Shown: positions 29,283 to 38,971, counted from the first letter of the stretch. The stretch is DNA of 64,000 nucleotides from Nitratireductor sp. (GCA_017854535.1 JAFMHL010000007.1:1-64000); one strand, 5' to 3'. The notes: generated by a model not told the origin, from the sequence alone. Program-made: numbers and translations.

Positions 29283-30353
29283 ATGGCGCTGCCTGATTTC
29301 AGCCTACGCCAGCTATTGGAAGCTGGTGCCCACTTTGGACACAACACCCATCGCTGGAACCCGAAAATGGAACGTTACATTTTCGGCAAACGCAATTCCG
29401 TTCACATTATGGATCTTGCTCAAACAGTTCCATTGCTTCACCAAGCACTAAAAACAGTATCTGATACTGTTGCCAATGGCGGCCGCGTGCTTTTCGTTGG
29501 CACCAAGCGTCAGGCTTCAGAGATCATTGCTGATTCTGCTAAAAAATCTGCTCAATATTATGTAAACCACCGTTGGCTCGGCGGCACATTAACAAACTGG
29601 AACACCATTTCAGCGTCAATCAAGCGCCTTCGCAAACTCGAACAAATGCTCAGCGGTTCCGGCGCTGAAAGCTTCACGAAGAAAGAGCGTTTGATGCTTT
29701 CCCGTGAGCATGACAAGCTTGAACTTGCCCTTGGCGGCATTAAAGACATGGGCGGCGTGCCTGATCTGATGTTTGTGATAGATACCAACAAAGAGAAAAA
29801 CGCGGTTGATGAAGCTCGCCGTTTGAAAATACCTGTTGTTGCGATCCTTGATTCGAACTGTAATCCTGATCTTATCGATCACCCGATTCCCGGTAATGAT
29901 GATGCATCGCGCGCTATTTCGCTTTATTGCGACCTGATTGCTAAAGCTGCCCTTGATGGTATTGCCCGTCAGCAAGGCCGCGCAGGCGTTGATATTGGCG
30001 CAATGGCAGAAGCCCCTTTGGAAGAAGTCTTGGCCGCGGAACCAGTTGCCGCTGCTCCAGCGCCAGCACCAGCCGTTGAAGCTGAAGCAGCTCCAGCACC
30101 TGTAGCTGAAGCACCTGCCGCAGTTGCAGCTCCGTTGTTCACAGCGCCTGCTGGTGAGCCGGACGATCTAACAACGATCAAAGGCATTGGCCCAGTTGCA
30201 AAAGGTCAGCTTTATGACCAAGGCATCACAACATTTGCTCAGGTTGCAGCGCTTAGCGATGCAGATGTAGCACGTATCGATGAAAACATGCCTTTCAGTG
30301 CAGAGCAGATTTCTGACTGGCGCGCACAGGCAATTGAGATGGCAAAAGCCTAA
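29283..30353 (+). CDS. rpsB: 30S ribosomal protein S2 with C-terminal helix-hairpin-helix extension
   Basis: Residues 1 to ~240 are ordinary S2 ([19 protein letters not shown] at the start; [38 protein letters not shown]). S2 binds the back of the 30S subunit near the mRNA exit. The protein then continues to 356 residues: an Ala/Pro/Glu linker (~245-292) and a helix-hairpin-helix-like domain (~294-356, [21 protein letters not shown]). The usual rhizobial S2 ends near 255. The tail resembles the one on NuoE. rpsB is followed by tsf, as in most bacteria. Confidence 0.97.
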   Translation: MALPDFSLRQLLEAGAHFGHNTHRWNPKMERYIFGKRNSVHIMDLAQTVPLLHQALKTVSDTVANGGRVLFVGTKRQASEIIADSAKKSAQYYVNHRWLGGTLTNWNTISASIKRLRKLEQMLSGSGAESFTKKERLMLSREHDKLELALGGIKDMGGVPDLMFVIDTNKEKNAVDEARRLKIPVVAILDSNCNPDLIDHPIPGNDDASRAISLYCDLIAKAALDGIARQQGRAGVDIGAMAEAPLEEVLAAEPVAAAPAPAPAVEAEAAPAPVAEAPAAVAAPLFTAPAGEPDDLTTIKGIGPVAKGQLYDQGITTFAQVAALSDADVARIDENMPFSAEQISDWRAQAIEMAKA

Positions 30354-30369
30354 TCAGGAAAAACAGTAA

Positions 30370-30398
30370 CCATTGCCGGATTTGGTTTTCGGCAATGG
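30370..30398 (+). terminator. Stem-loop between rpsB and tsf
   Basis: A perfect nine-pair stem (CCATTGCCG with CGGCAATGG) around an 11-base loop lies 17 bases after the rpsB stop. It is followed by CTTCTTAT, not a long T-run, so it is more likely an attenuator or RNA-stability element that lowers tsf expression relative to rpsB than a full terminator. Confidence 0.55.
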
Positions 30399-30551
30399 CT
30401 TCTTATATAAACGATGAAGCCGGGCAGGGTGGTGCATGAAGCATCGCAATTGATGGTACCGGTAAGCAATTCTATCAAAGCAAAATAGATTTCGGTTGGT
30501 GTGGCTGGCTGAGCATTGTGCAGTTGAAGATTTGCCAGGAAGGATGATGAA

Positions 30552-31475
30552 ATGACAATTACCGCAGGAATGGTAAAAGAACTTCGCGAAAAATCAGGCG
30601 CAGGCATGATGGATTGCAAAAACGCTTTGACTGAAAACAATGGTGACATTGATGCAGCGATGGACTGGCTACGTTCAAAAGGCATCGCAAAAGCTGAGAA
30701 AAAATCTGGCCGTGTGGCTGCTGAAGGCCTAATCGGTATCGAACAAGGCACAACCAGCGCCGTTGTGGTTGAAGTGAACTCCGAGACAGATTTCGTTGCG
30801 AAAAACGAACAGTTCCAGTCGATTGTTCGCAATGTTTCAATAACAGCTTTGAACACAGACGGCACTGTTGAAGCACTATCAGCAGCAACCATCAGCGGTG
30901 GCAGCAAATCAGTAGCTGACACTTTAACAGCAGCAATTGCGACAATCGGCGAAAACATGTCTCTGCGCCGCGTTTCCAAAATGGAAGTGCCACACGGTGT
31001 TGTTGCCAGCTATATGCACAATGGTGTTAGCGATGGTCTTGGTAAATTGGGTGTTTTGGTTGCTTTGGAATCAAACGGCGACAGCGCTGTATTGAATTCA
31101 ATCGGCAAACAGATTGCTATGCATGTTGCAGCGCTTAACCCGCTTGCAGCAACCAAAGACGAAATTCCAGCCGATGTTGCTGAACGTGAACGCGCAATCT
31201 TTGCAGAAAGTGCCCGCGAATCTGGCAAGCCGGAAGAAATCGTCAACAAAATGGTCGAAGGCCGTATGCGCAAATTTTACGAAGAAAGCGTATTGCTATC
31301 CCAAACTTTCGTAATTGATGGCGAAAACACCGTTGAGCAGGCATTGAAAAATGCTGAAAAAGAAGCTGGCGCTCCAATCAAACTGGTTGGCTTTGTGCGC
31401 ATGGCGCTTGGCGAAGGCATCGAAAAAGAAGAAAACGATTTCGCAGCTGAAGTCGCTTCTATGAACAAGCAATAA
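30552..31475 (+). CDS. tsf: Elongation factor Ts
   Basis: This 307-residue factor exchanges GDP for GTP on EF-Tu. The N-terminal UBA-like domain ([34 protein letters not shown]) and the core motif [13 protein letters not shown] are textbook. Length is normal. The 198-base gap from rpsB contains a stem-loop. Confidence 0.98.
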   Translation: MTITAGMVKELREKSGAGMMDCKNALTENNGDIDAAMDWLRSKGIAKAEKKSGRVAAEGLIGIEQGTTSAVVVEVNSETDFVAKNEQFQSIVRNVSITALNTDGTVEALSAATISGGSKSVADTLTAAIATIGENMSLRRVSKMEVPHGVVASYMHNGVSDGLGKLGVLVALESNGDSAVLNSIGKQIAMHVAALNPLAATKDEIPADVAERERAIFAESARESGKPEEIVNKMVEGRMRKFYEESVLLSQTFVIDGENTVEQALKNAEKEAGAPIKLVGFVRMALGEGIEKEENDFAAEVASMNKQ

Positions 31476-31516
31476 AATTCGTTTTCCGGACCGATCAATT
31501 TCGTTGATCTAATGAT

Positions 31517-31544
31517 AGGGCGCTTCGTGACAACGGGGCGCCCT
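31517..31544 (+). terminator. Stem-loop between tsf and pyrH
   Basis: AGGGCGC (31517-31523) pairs with GCGCCCT (31538-31544) around a 14-base loop, 41 bases after tsf. It is GC-rich but lacks a T-run (TCGTGTATC follows), so it is probably a partial terminator or a 3'-end stabiliser of the rpsB-tsf transcript. Confidence 0.5.
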
Positions 31545-31602
31545 TCGTGTATCTCGACTACGAATATTAATTCATGCGATTCACAACATTGAAAGCGCCG
31601 TT

Positions 31603-32337
31603 TTGACAAAAGATAAATCTGCTGCAAACACCAAATATAAAACCATATTGTTCAAAGTGTCTGGCGAAGCCTTAATGGGCAAACAGGAGTTTGGCATTGA
31701 TCCAGACACCACAGCCCGCATTGCCGCTGACATCGCCGAAGCTCAAAAATTGGGTGTTCGTATTGCTTTGATGGTTGGCGGCGGCAATATTTTTCGCGGA
31801 GTCTCTTTGGCAACCAAAGGCATTGACCGTGTAAGCGCTGATCATATGGGCATGCTCGCAACGGTAATGAATGCGATTGCCATGAAAATGGCGCTTAATG
31901 CGTCTGGCGTTGAGGCCGTCGTCTTGTCAGCAATCGAATTGACGACATTTTGTGAGACGTTCACCCAACGTGGTCTGGATGAACACATGAAAGCAGGGCG
32001 CGTTGTTGTATTTGCTGGCGGATCAGGGCATCCGTTTTTCACGTCTGACACGCCTGCAGCTTTGCGCGCTTGCGAAATGAAGGCAGACGCGATTGTAAAA
32101 GGCACACAGGTTGATGGCATTTATACCGCCGATCCAAAGACAGACCCAAGCGCAACCAGATTTGACACCATTACATATTCGGACTTTTTATCTCGTGGGC
32201 TGAAGGTGATGGACACGTCTGCAGTGGCATTGGCTAGGGATCAGGAAATCGACATCGTAGTGTTTTCATTGAAAGAAAAGGGTGGTTTGGCCAAAGTGTT
32301 GCAAGGCAATGCCACATGCACGACGGTAACTGTTTAG
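31603..32337 (+). CDS. pyrH: UMP kinase
   Basis: This 244-residue enzyme of the amino-acid-kinase fold phosphorylates UMP to UDP. Key motifs are LFKVSGEALMG, VGGGNIFRG, the UMP/ATP region GSGHPFFTSDTPAALRA and the C-terminal VMDTSAVALARD. No ATG or GTG lies before the conserved start of the domain, so TTG 31603 is the best start; it has no strong ribosome binding site. Inefficient initiation may be deliberate, since pyrH needs far less protein than rpsB or tsf. Confidence 0.95.
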   Translation: MTKDKSAANTKYKTILFKVSGEALMGKQEFGIDPDTTARIAADIAEAQKLGVRIALMVGGGNIFRGVSLATKGIDRVSADHMGMLATVMNAIAMKMALNASGVEAVVLSAIELTTFCETFTQRGLDEHMKAGRVVVFAGGSGHPFFTSDTPAALRACEMKADAIVKGTQVDGIYTADPKTDPSATRFDTITYSDFLSRGLKVMDTSAVALARDQEIDIVVFSLKEKGGLAKVLQGNATCTTVTV

Positions 32338-32414
32338 GGGCTTGAGCCGCTGGACATAACGGGCAAACCGATTTAACTGCTAAGCTATGGTTTTAATAAC
32401 AAGGGTAAGAATTT

Positions 32415-32978
32415 ATGTCTGACGATGCTGTTAATTTTAGTGATTTGACCAAACGCATGGAGGGCGCGCTGACGTCGCTCAAAAATGACCTGGCTGGATT
32501 GCGCACCGGTCGGGCTTCTGCAAGTCTCTTGGATCCGGTTGTTGTTGAAGCATATGGTCAAAAAATGCCAATTTCCCAGGTAGGAACAGTAAACGTTCCT
32601 GAAGCGCGTATGGTTTCCGTGCAGGTATGGGACAAGTCTATGGTTGGCGCGGTTGAAAAAGCCATCCGCGAAAGTGGATTGGGTTTGAACCCTGTTACCG
32701 ACGGTCAGAACCTTCGTATTCCTCTGCCAGAGTTGAACGAACAACGCCGTAAGGAACTCGTCAAGATCGCCCACCAATATGCTGAGGGTGCCAAAGTGGC
32801 TATTCGCCATGTGCGCAGAGATGGCATGGAAGAAGCCAAAAAAGCTGAGAAAGATGGCACATTGGGCAAAGATGATGCCCGGGTTGCTTCTGACAAGGTT
32901 CAGAAAATGACCGACGACATGGTAACCAATGTAGATGCGATATTGGCTCAGAAAGAAACAGAAATTCTTCAGGTATAG
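32415..32978 (+). CDS. frr: Ribosome recycling factor
   Basis: This 187-residue tRNA-mimic splits post-termination ribosomes with EF-G. The motifs [32 protein letters not shown] and [19 protein letters not shown] are characteristic. AAGGGTAAG stands before the ATG. It is in the conserved pyrH-frr-uppS order. Confidence 0.98.
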   Translation: MSDDAVNFSDLTKRMEGALTSLKNDLAGLRTGRASASLLDPVVVEAYGQKMPISQVGTVNVPEARMVSVQVWDKSMVGAVEKAIRESGLGLNPVTDGQNLRIPLPELNEQRRKELVKIAHQYAEGAKVAIRHVRRDGMEEAKKAEKDGTLGKDDARVASDKVQKMTDDMVTNVDAILAQKETEILQV

Positions 32979-33000
32979 TTTACATCTTTTATGGTATTGG

Positions 33001-33030
33001 GGTTTGACCTCCTAATTAGGTCTATACCCT
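33001..33030 (+). other. Imperfect stem-loop between frr and uppS
   Basis: GACCT (33007-33011) pairs with AGGTC (33019-33023), and outside an internal loop GGG (33001-33003) can pair with CCC (33028-33030). No T-run follows. It lies 23 bases after frr and may serve as an RNA-processing or attenuation element. Confidence 0.35.
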
Positions 33031-33062
33031 AAATCCATCGTGGTTGAGGAGCGCACCCGGGA

Positions 33063-33836
33063 ATGTCCGAAATGGAAACAACCAAGCCTAACAGAAAGAC
33101 ACCACGTCATCTTGCTATCATCATGGATGGCAACGGGCGTTGGGCTTCTGAGCGCGGCTTACTTCGTCATTTTGGACATCGAAAAGGGGTCGATACGGTT
33201 AAATCAATCGTAAAGGCAGCGCGAGAGCAGGGAATAGAATATCTAACTCTTTATTCGTTTTCGACCGAAAACTGGGCGAGACCCAAAGATGAGGTCAATG
33301 AGCTTTTCAAACTTTTGAAATTATTCATTCGCCGTGATTTGGCCGAGTTACATCAAAATCAGGTTAGAGTGAAAATCATCGGACATCGGGACAATCTACC
33401 CGCCGATATCTTGGCGTTGCTCGATGAAGCAGAAAACTTGACCAAAGATAACCGCGCGCAAACGCTGGTCGTTGCTTTTAATTACGGCTCGCGGCAGGAA
33501 ATTGTTTCCGCAGTCAAATCAATCGCTGCAAAGGTTGCTGCTGGCAGTATAGCGCCTGAATCCATTACAGAAAAAATGCTGTCTGATGAGTTGGATACTG
33601 GCGGTATTCCCGATCCAGATTTGATCCTTAGAACAGCTGGAGAATATCGCTTGTCAAATTTTTTGATGTGGCAAGCATCGTATTCAGAATTTGCATTCGT
33701 TGAAAAATATTGGCCGGATTTCACGCCATCTGATCTTGAAGAAGTTCTTGAAGACTATTCGATGCGTCAAAGAAAGTTCGGCGGATTGGCCACAACACAA
33801 TCAAAAGAGAAAATCATCAGGGAAGCTGGTAGCTAA
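33063..33836 (+). CDS. uppS: Isoprenyl transferase (undecaprenyl diphosphate synthase)
   Basis: This 257-residue cis-prenyltransferase makes undecaprenyl diphosphate, the lipid carrier for peptidoglycan and O-antigen. The catalytic loop IIMDGNGRWA, the SFSTENWARP motif and the RTAGEYRLSNF region (substrate binding) are present. It heads the membrane-lipid part of the cluster. Confidence 0.97.
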   Translation: MSEMETTKPNRKTPRHLAIIMDGNGRWASERGLLRHFGHRKGVDTVKSIVKAAREQGIEYLTLYSFSTENWARPKDEVNELFKLLKLFIRRDLAELHQNQVRVKIIGHRDNLPADILALLDEAENLTKDNRAQTLVVAFNYGSRQEIVSAVKSIAAKVAAGSIAPESITEKMLSDELDTGGIPDPDLILRTAGEYRLSNFLMWQASYSEFAFVEKYWPDFTPSDLEEVLEDYSMRQRKFGGLATTQSKEKIIREAGS

Positions 33837-33881
33837 GTTATCGTGGCTTAGATTAGTTGGATTCTTTGACTGGGGGGGAGA

Positions 33882-34745
33882 ATGTCAAAAGTGGCTGAAA
33901 TTAAAAGCGGAAAGTATTCTGAACTGCCTCTGCGCATTGCTTCGGCAGCGGTGCTTGCAGCTTTTGCGCTATTTTGCACCTGGGTTGGCGGCAGAACGTT
34001 TGAGCTCTTGGCTCTCGTACTATCAGCGCTCATTTTCTATGAATTCCAGTCTATGGTAAAGGCTCATTTGCCCGGCAAATTTCTTATTGCAGCGCTCGGG
34101 TTCTTGGTTCTGATTTTTACGTTTTACATATTAGGCGATCATCGTTCGGGATTAATTCTCCTTGCTGTTGGGTGCGTCGCGTTAGCTCTTTGGCATTGGA
34201 TAACTCAAAAGCGAATATGGGCTGCTGTTTTGCTGCTTTATGCCGCCGCCCCGTTCATGGCTTTGGTGGATATGCGCGCTGGCCCAAGCGGATTTTTCAT
34301 CATTCTGTTTGTATTTGCATGCGTTTGGGGCGCTGATACATTCGCCTATTTTAGCGGAAAAACATTTGGTGGACCGAAGCTAGCTCCCAAAATATCGCCT
34401 AATAAAACGTGGTCTGGTTTTATTGGTGGAATTATAGGTGCAATTATAATTTCTGCGCTTCTTGAACTGGCATTTGGATATTCAATCAGCCTGCGCGCGA
34501 TTGTTTTGGCAATTTTGCTGGCGCTATTTTCCCAACTTGGCGATCTATTCGAATCTTGGATCAAACGACGTTTTGGTTTGAAAGATTCCGGAAAAATAAT
34601 TCCTGGCCATGGCGGCATACTGGATAGAATTGACGGTTTGATTTTCGCTATCGCTGCCGCATGGATCATCAGTTATGCTGTGTCCAGCGACACTATCCCA
34701 AATACATTATTACCAGACTTCTTGATGCAGGCGTTCTTTATTTAG
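33882..34745 (+). CDS. cdsA: Phosphatidate cytidylyltransferase
   Basis: This 287-residue integral membrane enzyme makes CDP-diacylglycerol, the precursor of all phospholipids. Seven to eight hydrophobic helices are seen. The C-terminal signature SWIKRRFGLKDSGKIIPGHG continuing GILDRID is complete. GGGGGAG lies just before the ATG. In many relatives dxr follows; here a 145-base noncoding gap leads straight to rseP. Confidence 0.96.
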   Translation: MSKVAEIKSGKYSELPLRIASAAVLAAFALFCTWVGGRTFELLALVLSALIFYEFQSMVKAHLPGKFLIAALGFLVLIFTFYILGDHRSGLILLAVGCVALALWHWITQKRIWAAVLLLYAAAPFMALVDMRAGPSGFFIILFVFACVWGADTFAYFSGKTFGGPKLAPKISPNKTWSGFIGGIIGAIIISALLELAFGYSISLRAIVLAILLALFSQLGDLFESWIKRRFGLKDSGKIIPGHGGILDRIDGLIFAIAAAWIISYAVSSDTIPNTLLPDFLMQAFFI

Positions 34746-34890
34746 ACAAAGTTTTTGTGCTAGGGATCAAGCTCGAATTTGAGCTGTAACGCTGGTGTTT
34801 GAGACGAACATTGAACCAGCATGTCCGCAGACTTGCATGGTCAGGCGAAACACCCTAGACCCTTTGTTTCAAATCAAAAACTAGTAACAT
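34746..34890 (+). other. Structured gap between cdsA and rseP
   Basis: No gene is seen in these 145 bases. Two inverted repeats occur: AGCTC/GAGCT (34770-34774 with 34781-34785) and GCTGGT/ACCAGC (34791-34796 with 34815-34820). This is where dxr is found in several related genomes. The repeats may fold in the rseP leader; no T-run marks a terminator. Confidence 0.4.
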
Positions 34891-36030
34891 ATGAATGGAT
34901 TCCTCCCAGTGCCTTCAATTTCCTTTTTTGGTTATATTTTGCCGTTTCTGGCTGTTCTTACTGTGGTTGTCTTTTTCCATGAGCTAGGACATTTTTTAGT
35001 AGCGCGCTGGAACAAGGTAAAGGTCGATGCGTTTTCAGTTGGGTTTGGACCAGAACTATTTGGACGTACTGACAAGCACGGAACACGATGGAAGTTTTGT
35101 GCGATTCCATTGGGAGGCTATGTAAAGTTTCGCGGAGACGCCGATGGCGCTTCAACCCCTGATTTCGAGAAAGCCGCAGAAATGACCGCGGAAGAGCGCG
35201 AAGGTAGCTTCATTCATAAACGGGTAGGGCAGAGGGCTGCCGTTGTCGTTGCCGGGCCCGTTGCCAATTTCATTCTGGCAATCGTTATTTTTTCTATGAG
35301 CTTCATGATTTTGGGCCGCTACACATCAGATCCGGTAGTGTCTGATGTAGTTGCCGATAGCGCCGCCAGCGATGCTGGCTTCTTAAAGGGTGATTTGATT
35401 CTTGCCGTTGACGGCACCACCATCGCTGCTTTTTCTGACATCGCCAGAATCGTTGCACCTAATCCAGAGCGTGAGTTAAACATCACCATCAAACGAAATG
35501 GCGAAGTCAAAGACCTTCGCGTAACGCCACGTCGACAAGATCGTACCGATCGTTTTGGAAATACCAATGCTATTGGCGTTATTGGTATTATGAATGATCC
35601 AGCGCTAGCCGATGGACGCGTTGTTAAAAGCGGTCCTGTTGAGGCCGTGGGGCAAGCAGTTGGCGAGACATGGTTTATTATTTCCAATACGATGCTGTAT
35701 TTGAAAGATATTATCATCGGCCATCAGCCTGCCGATCAGTTAGGCGGACCAATCCGCATTGCAAAAGTATCCGGTGAGGTAGCAACGCTCGGTTTTGCGG
35801 CTTTGGTAAACCTGGCAGCGATATTATCTGTCAGTATTGGTCTGTTAAATCTCTTTCCCGTTCCAATGCTTGATGGCGGCCATTTGGTTTTTTATGCAAT
35901 AGAAGCCATTCGCGGTCGTCCGTTGGGTGAAAAAGCGCAGGAAATTGGCTTCAAAATTGGCTTTGGAATGGTGCTGATGTTAATGCTTTTTGCGACTTGG
36001 AACGATATATCGTCAATTTTCTTCAAATAA
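34891..36030 (+). CDS. rseP: Site-2 protease RseP (regulated intramembrane metalloprotease)
   Basis: This 379-residue membrane protease cuts anti-sigma factors and remnant signal peptides inside the membrane (MmpA in Caulobacter). The zinc motif FFHELGHFLVARW lies in the first helix near residue 30, a PDZ domain follows (VSDVVADSAASDAGFLKGDLI) and the second metal motif is LFPVPMLDGGHLVF. It stands between cdsA and bamA, the common position in proteobacteria. Confidence 0.96.
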   Translation: MNGFLPVPSISFFGYILPFLAVLTVVVFFHELGHFLVARWNKVKVDAFSVGFGPELFGRTDKHGTRWKFCAIPLGGYVKFRGDADGASTPDFEKAAEMTAEEREGSFIHKRVGQRAAVVVAGPVANFILAIVIFSMSFMILGRYTSDPVVSDVVADSAASDAGFLKGDLILAVDGTTIAAFSDIARIVAPNPERELNITIKRNGEVKDLRVTPRRQDRTDRFGNTNAIGVIGIMNDPALADGRVVKSGPVEAVGQAVGETWFIISNTMLYLKDIIIGHQPADQLGGPIRIAKVSGEVATLGFAALVNLAAILSVSIGLLNLFPVPMLDGGHLVFYAIEAIRGRPLGEKAQEIGFKIGFGMVLMLMLFATWNDISSIFFK

Positions 36031-36402
36031 ACAGATGTGGACGGGCGTCAGATGCGGAATTGCGCGCTCAAATTTATTGCAATAAATGTCATGGTTTGCA
36101 GCAAAATTATTACAAAAAATCGCATTTTTCGGACGATTTAGTCGGTTTATCGGTGTCTTCCTGCTTGTAAGGAAAAGTTGGGTACGTTTTGTTAACCAAT
36201 CGAACGAATATCCATGGCGAATATGCAACATGTTGAGAGAATTACAATTTTCTTTTGATTAGAGTGGTTGCACAGGACGGGAATCCCTGTAAAAGATTTG
36301 TTAACTAAGCCGGATTCTGTCCGGTCTTTGGTGTATGAGATTGAGTGTTAGGCAGACAGATTGGCCAGCAGGTCGAACCGATAGCGAAATAGGTTGGTCA
36401 AA
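36031..36402 (+). other. Noncoding region upstream of bamA
   Basis: These 372 bases contain no convincing gene. They hold a perfect 16-bp palindrome at 36072-36087, a short hairpin ACAGG/CCTGT (36272-36290) and a second, CCGGA/TCCGG (36310-36324), in the probable bamA leader. The stretch is AT-rich around 36090-36260. bamA therefore likely has its own promoter here, separate from rseP, though no hexamer pair convinced me. Confidence 0.5.
36072..36087 (+). promoter_or_regulatory. Perfect 16-bp palindrome ATTTATTGCAATAAAT
   Basis: The two eight-base arms are exact reverse complements without a spacer, so it is more like a dimeric-regulator site than an RNA hairpin. It lies 42 bases after the rseP stop and 315 before bamA. 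No regulator can be named from the sequence. Confidence 0.45.
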
Positions 36403-38919
36403 ATGTTGAATGAAAAGAATGAGGCTTTTGTGCTGAAAATGATGAAAATCAAATTATTTGCCAGAAATTTTGCAAGAAACATGGCTATTGCCGTCCTTTT
36501 CTTGTCTTTGGCGCCAGTTTCAGTCGCCACTCTTTCGGTTCTTGGAGCAAGCCAAGCTTCTGCTGCAGTTGTAAGCACAGTAACAGTTCGCGGAAATACA
36601 AGAATGAGCGCAGATACGGTGCGTTCGTTTGTTACCGTTGAACCAGGAAAAAGCTTTAGCAATGGCGATATTGACGATTCGGTGAAGGCGCTTTTTGCCA
36701 CTGGGTTGTTCGCTGATGTGAGCATTTACCAGTCGGGATCTGCGTTGATTGTTGAAGTCGATGAGAACGCAACCATCAATCAGATATTTTTTGAGGGTAA
36801 CAAGCGCCTGAAAGATGGCCCGCTGTCAGGCATGGTTCGCTCACAAGCGCGTGGTATTTTTTCACCGGATACAATTTCTACCGATGTAGATGCAATTCGT
36901 GAGGCTTATTCACGCGTAGGTCGCGCTGACGTTGTTGTTTCTTCTGAAGTTGTTCCTCTATCAAACAACCGTGTGAACATCGTTTATCGCGTGGATGAGG
37001 GTGGTAAAACAAAAATCAGATCGCTTACTTTCGTTGGCAATACAGCAATCGGCACTCAGCGATTGAAAGAAGTTATCTCAACCAAGCAGAGCAACTTGCT
37101 CAGCTGGTTGAAAAATGACGATATTTATGACCCGGGAAAACTATCTTCTGACGAAGAGAAGCTCCGCCGTTATTATTTCAACAATGGTTATGCTGATTTC
37201 CAAATCCTTTCATCCTCAGCTGTGCTGGATGAAGTCGCAAATGAGTACAACATCACCATTACAGTTGATGAAGGCAATAAATACGTATTTGGTAATGTGA
37301 GCATTGAATCCACTTTGCCAGGCGTTGAATCTGACAGCTTGTACAATAAACTGGAGACAGTTTCTGGTAAAACATACAGTGCTGGGAAAGTTGAAAACTC
37401 CATTATTGCTTTGACTGAGGAAGTTGCAACCAGAGGCTTTGCCTTTGTTGAGGTTGTTCCACGTGGTGACCGTAATTTTGAAACCGGTACGATCGATATT
37501 ATTTATTTGGTTGATCAGGGTTCACGTGTCTACGTGGAGAAAATCAACATTCTTGGTAATGATATGACCCGCGATTATGTTATTCGTCGTGAGTTTGATA
37601 TGTCTGAAGGCGATGCGTTCAATCAGGTGTTCATTCAGCGTACAAAGAAACGCCTCGAGGCATTAGATTTGTTTGAATCAGTTGATATTACGACACGTGG
37701 TGGTCAATCATCTGATCGTGTTGTTGTGAATGTTCGTGTTGTAGAAAAAGCCAGCGGTGAGTTTTCAATCGGTGGCGGATATAGTTCATCCAGCGGCGCA
37801 TTGGCTCAAGTTTCCTTCACTGAAAAGAACTTCATGGGCCGTGGTCAATTGCTACGTATTTCGGGCAACTTTGGCTCTGAGGAACAAACCTATCGTTTCT
37901 CATTCACAGAACCTTATTTCTTGGGTTATCGCATGTCGGCAGGTTTTGACCTAGCGCAAACTACCAACAACTCGAATGACACAACCAGTTACGGTACAGA
38001 ATCAACTACTGGCATTATTCGCTTTGGTATTCCTTTGAAGGAAAACACAGGGATTTCCCTGTTCTATTCTTATGCTGATACCTCCACGAATATTTCAGAC
38101 AGTTTGCTGGATCCCGCGGATCCGTTGGTACCGGTTCCTGTTCCGTCATTGACTATGGCAGATACAATTCAAGGTAACAGAGCAAACGAATTGTCTGCTG
38201 CGCTGGCCCCACCGAATTCCCCAACAGATTGGATGCGTTCTGGGTTTGGGTATGCGCTGAACTACACCACAATCGATAGCAGATTGGTTCCAAGAGAAGG
38301 TGTTGGCTTTGAAATTACGCAAACGGCATTTGGCGCTGGCGGTGATGCGACCTATCTGAAGACGGAAGCCAAGGCAATTGCGTATGCGACATTGTCTGAA
38401 GAAGCAGATTTTGTTGGTATGGTTCGTGCCCGCGCCGGAGCTTTGACAACCTTTGGAGATGATGGTTTCCGTACATTGGACAACTTCTTCCAGGGCAGCA
38501 AACAGATCCGTGGTTTCGACAATAATGGCTTTGGCCCGCGTGATCCGATCACAGGCGATGCACTTGGTGGCCAATATTATTGGAATGCAACAGCGGAAAT
38601 TAACTTTCCAGCGCCGTTCTTGCCTGAGTCTTTCGGTATCCGTGGCGCTGTATTCGCTGATGCAGGTTCTTTGTGGGGCGTAGATGACAATGGTGTGAAT
38701 GCTATCAAAACAGCGAATGCTGCTGCCAACGCTGGAGCTGGTTTGAATTCATCACAGATGGATCAGATTTTAGGCAATGACATTCGTGCTTCTGTCGGTG
38801 CCTCTATCATCTGGAACTCGCCATTTGGTCCGTTGCGCTTTGACTATGCTGAGCCTATTATTCAGCAGAAACAGGACGAGATCAGACAGTTTAACTTTGG
38901 TATTAGTTCGACTTTCTAA
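36403..38919 (+). CDS. bamA: Outer membrane protein assembly factor BamA
   Basis: This ~838-residue outer-membrane protein inserts beta-barrel proteins. A signal peptide ends near SQASA-A, then come five POTRA repeats (TVTVRGNTRMSADTV, NQIFFEGNKRLKDG, IRSLTFVGNTAIG, FGNVSIES, VEKINILGNDMTRDYVIRREF), then the barrel, ending in Phe (NFGISSTF). The conserved loop motif QIRGFDNNGFGPRD is the VRGF-type lid loop. The start is uncertain: ATG 36403, GTG 36430 and ATG 36439 are all in frame; the last would give a shorter, more usual signal peptide. Confidence 0.95.
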   Translation: MLNEKNEAFVLKMMKIKLFARNFARNMAIAVLFLSLAPVSVATLSVLGASQASAAVVSTVTVRGNTRMSADTVRSFVTVEPGKSFSNGDIDDSVKALFATGLFADVSIYQSGSALIVEVDENATINQIFFEGNKRLKDGPLSGMVRSQARGIFSPDTISTDVDAIREAYSRVGRADVVVSSEVVPLSNNRVNIVYRVDEGGKTKIRSLTFVGNTAIGTQRLKEVISTKQSNLLSWLKNDDIYDPGKLSSDEEKLRRYYFNNGYADFQILSSSAVLDEVANEYNITITVDEGNKYVFGNVSIESTLPGVESDSLYNKLETVSGKTYSAGKVENSIIALTEEVATRGFAFVEVVPRGDRNFETGTIDIIYLVDQGSRVYVEKINILGNDMTRDYVIRREFDMSEGDAFNQVFIQRTKKRLEALDLFESVDITTRGGQSSDRVVVNVRVVEKASGEFSIGGGYSSSSGALAQVSFTEKNFMGRGQLLRISGNFGSEEQTYRFSFTEPYFLGYRMSAGFDLAQTTNNSNDTTSYGTESTTGIIRFGIPLKENTGISLFYSYADTSTNISDSLLDPADPLVPVPVPSLTMADTIQGNRANELSAALAPPNSPTDWMRSGFGYALNYTTIDSRLVPREGVGFEITQTAFGAGGDATYLKTEAKAIAYATLSEEADFVGMVRARAGALTTFGDDGFRTLDNFFQGSKQIRGFDNNGFGPRDPITGDALGGQYYWNATAEINFPAPFLPESFGIRGAVFADAGSLWGVDDNGVNAIKTANAAANAGAGLNSSQMDQILGNDIRASVGASIIWNSPFGPLRFDYAEPIIQQKQDEIRQFNFGISSTF

Positions 38920-38945
38920 TACGACACATTGTTAAGATTGACAGG

Positions 38946-38971
38946 ATGGGGCAGTTATGCCCCATTTTGTT
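38946..38971 (+). terminator. Rho-independent terminator after bamA
   Basis: ATGGGGCA and TGCCCCAT form an eight-pair stem with a GTTA tetraloop, followed by TTTGTT. It lies 27 bases after the bamA stop and 29 before lpxD, so it separates bamA from the lipid A genes, at least partly. It is the clearest intrinsic terminator in the window. Confidence 0.8.

Noticed and set aside
36180-36320. GTTAAC-containing stretches before bamA as CtrA sites
   Set aside because: Only half-sites are present; no TTAA-N7-TTAA spacing was found.
38938-38966. TTGACA before lpxD as a promoter -35
   Set aside because: No -10 at 16-18 bases; the region is occupied by the bamA terminator stem.
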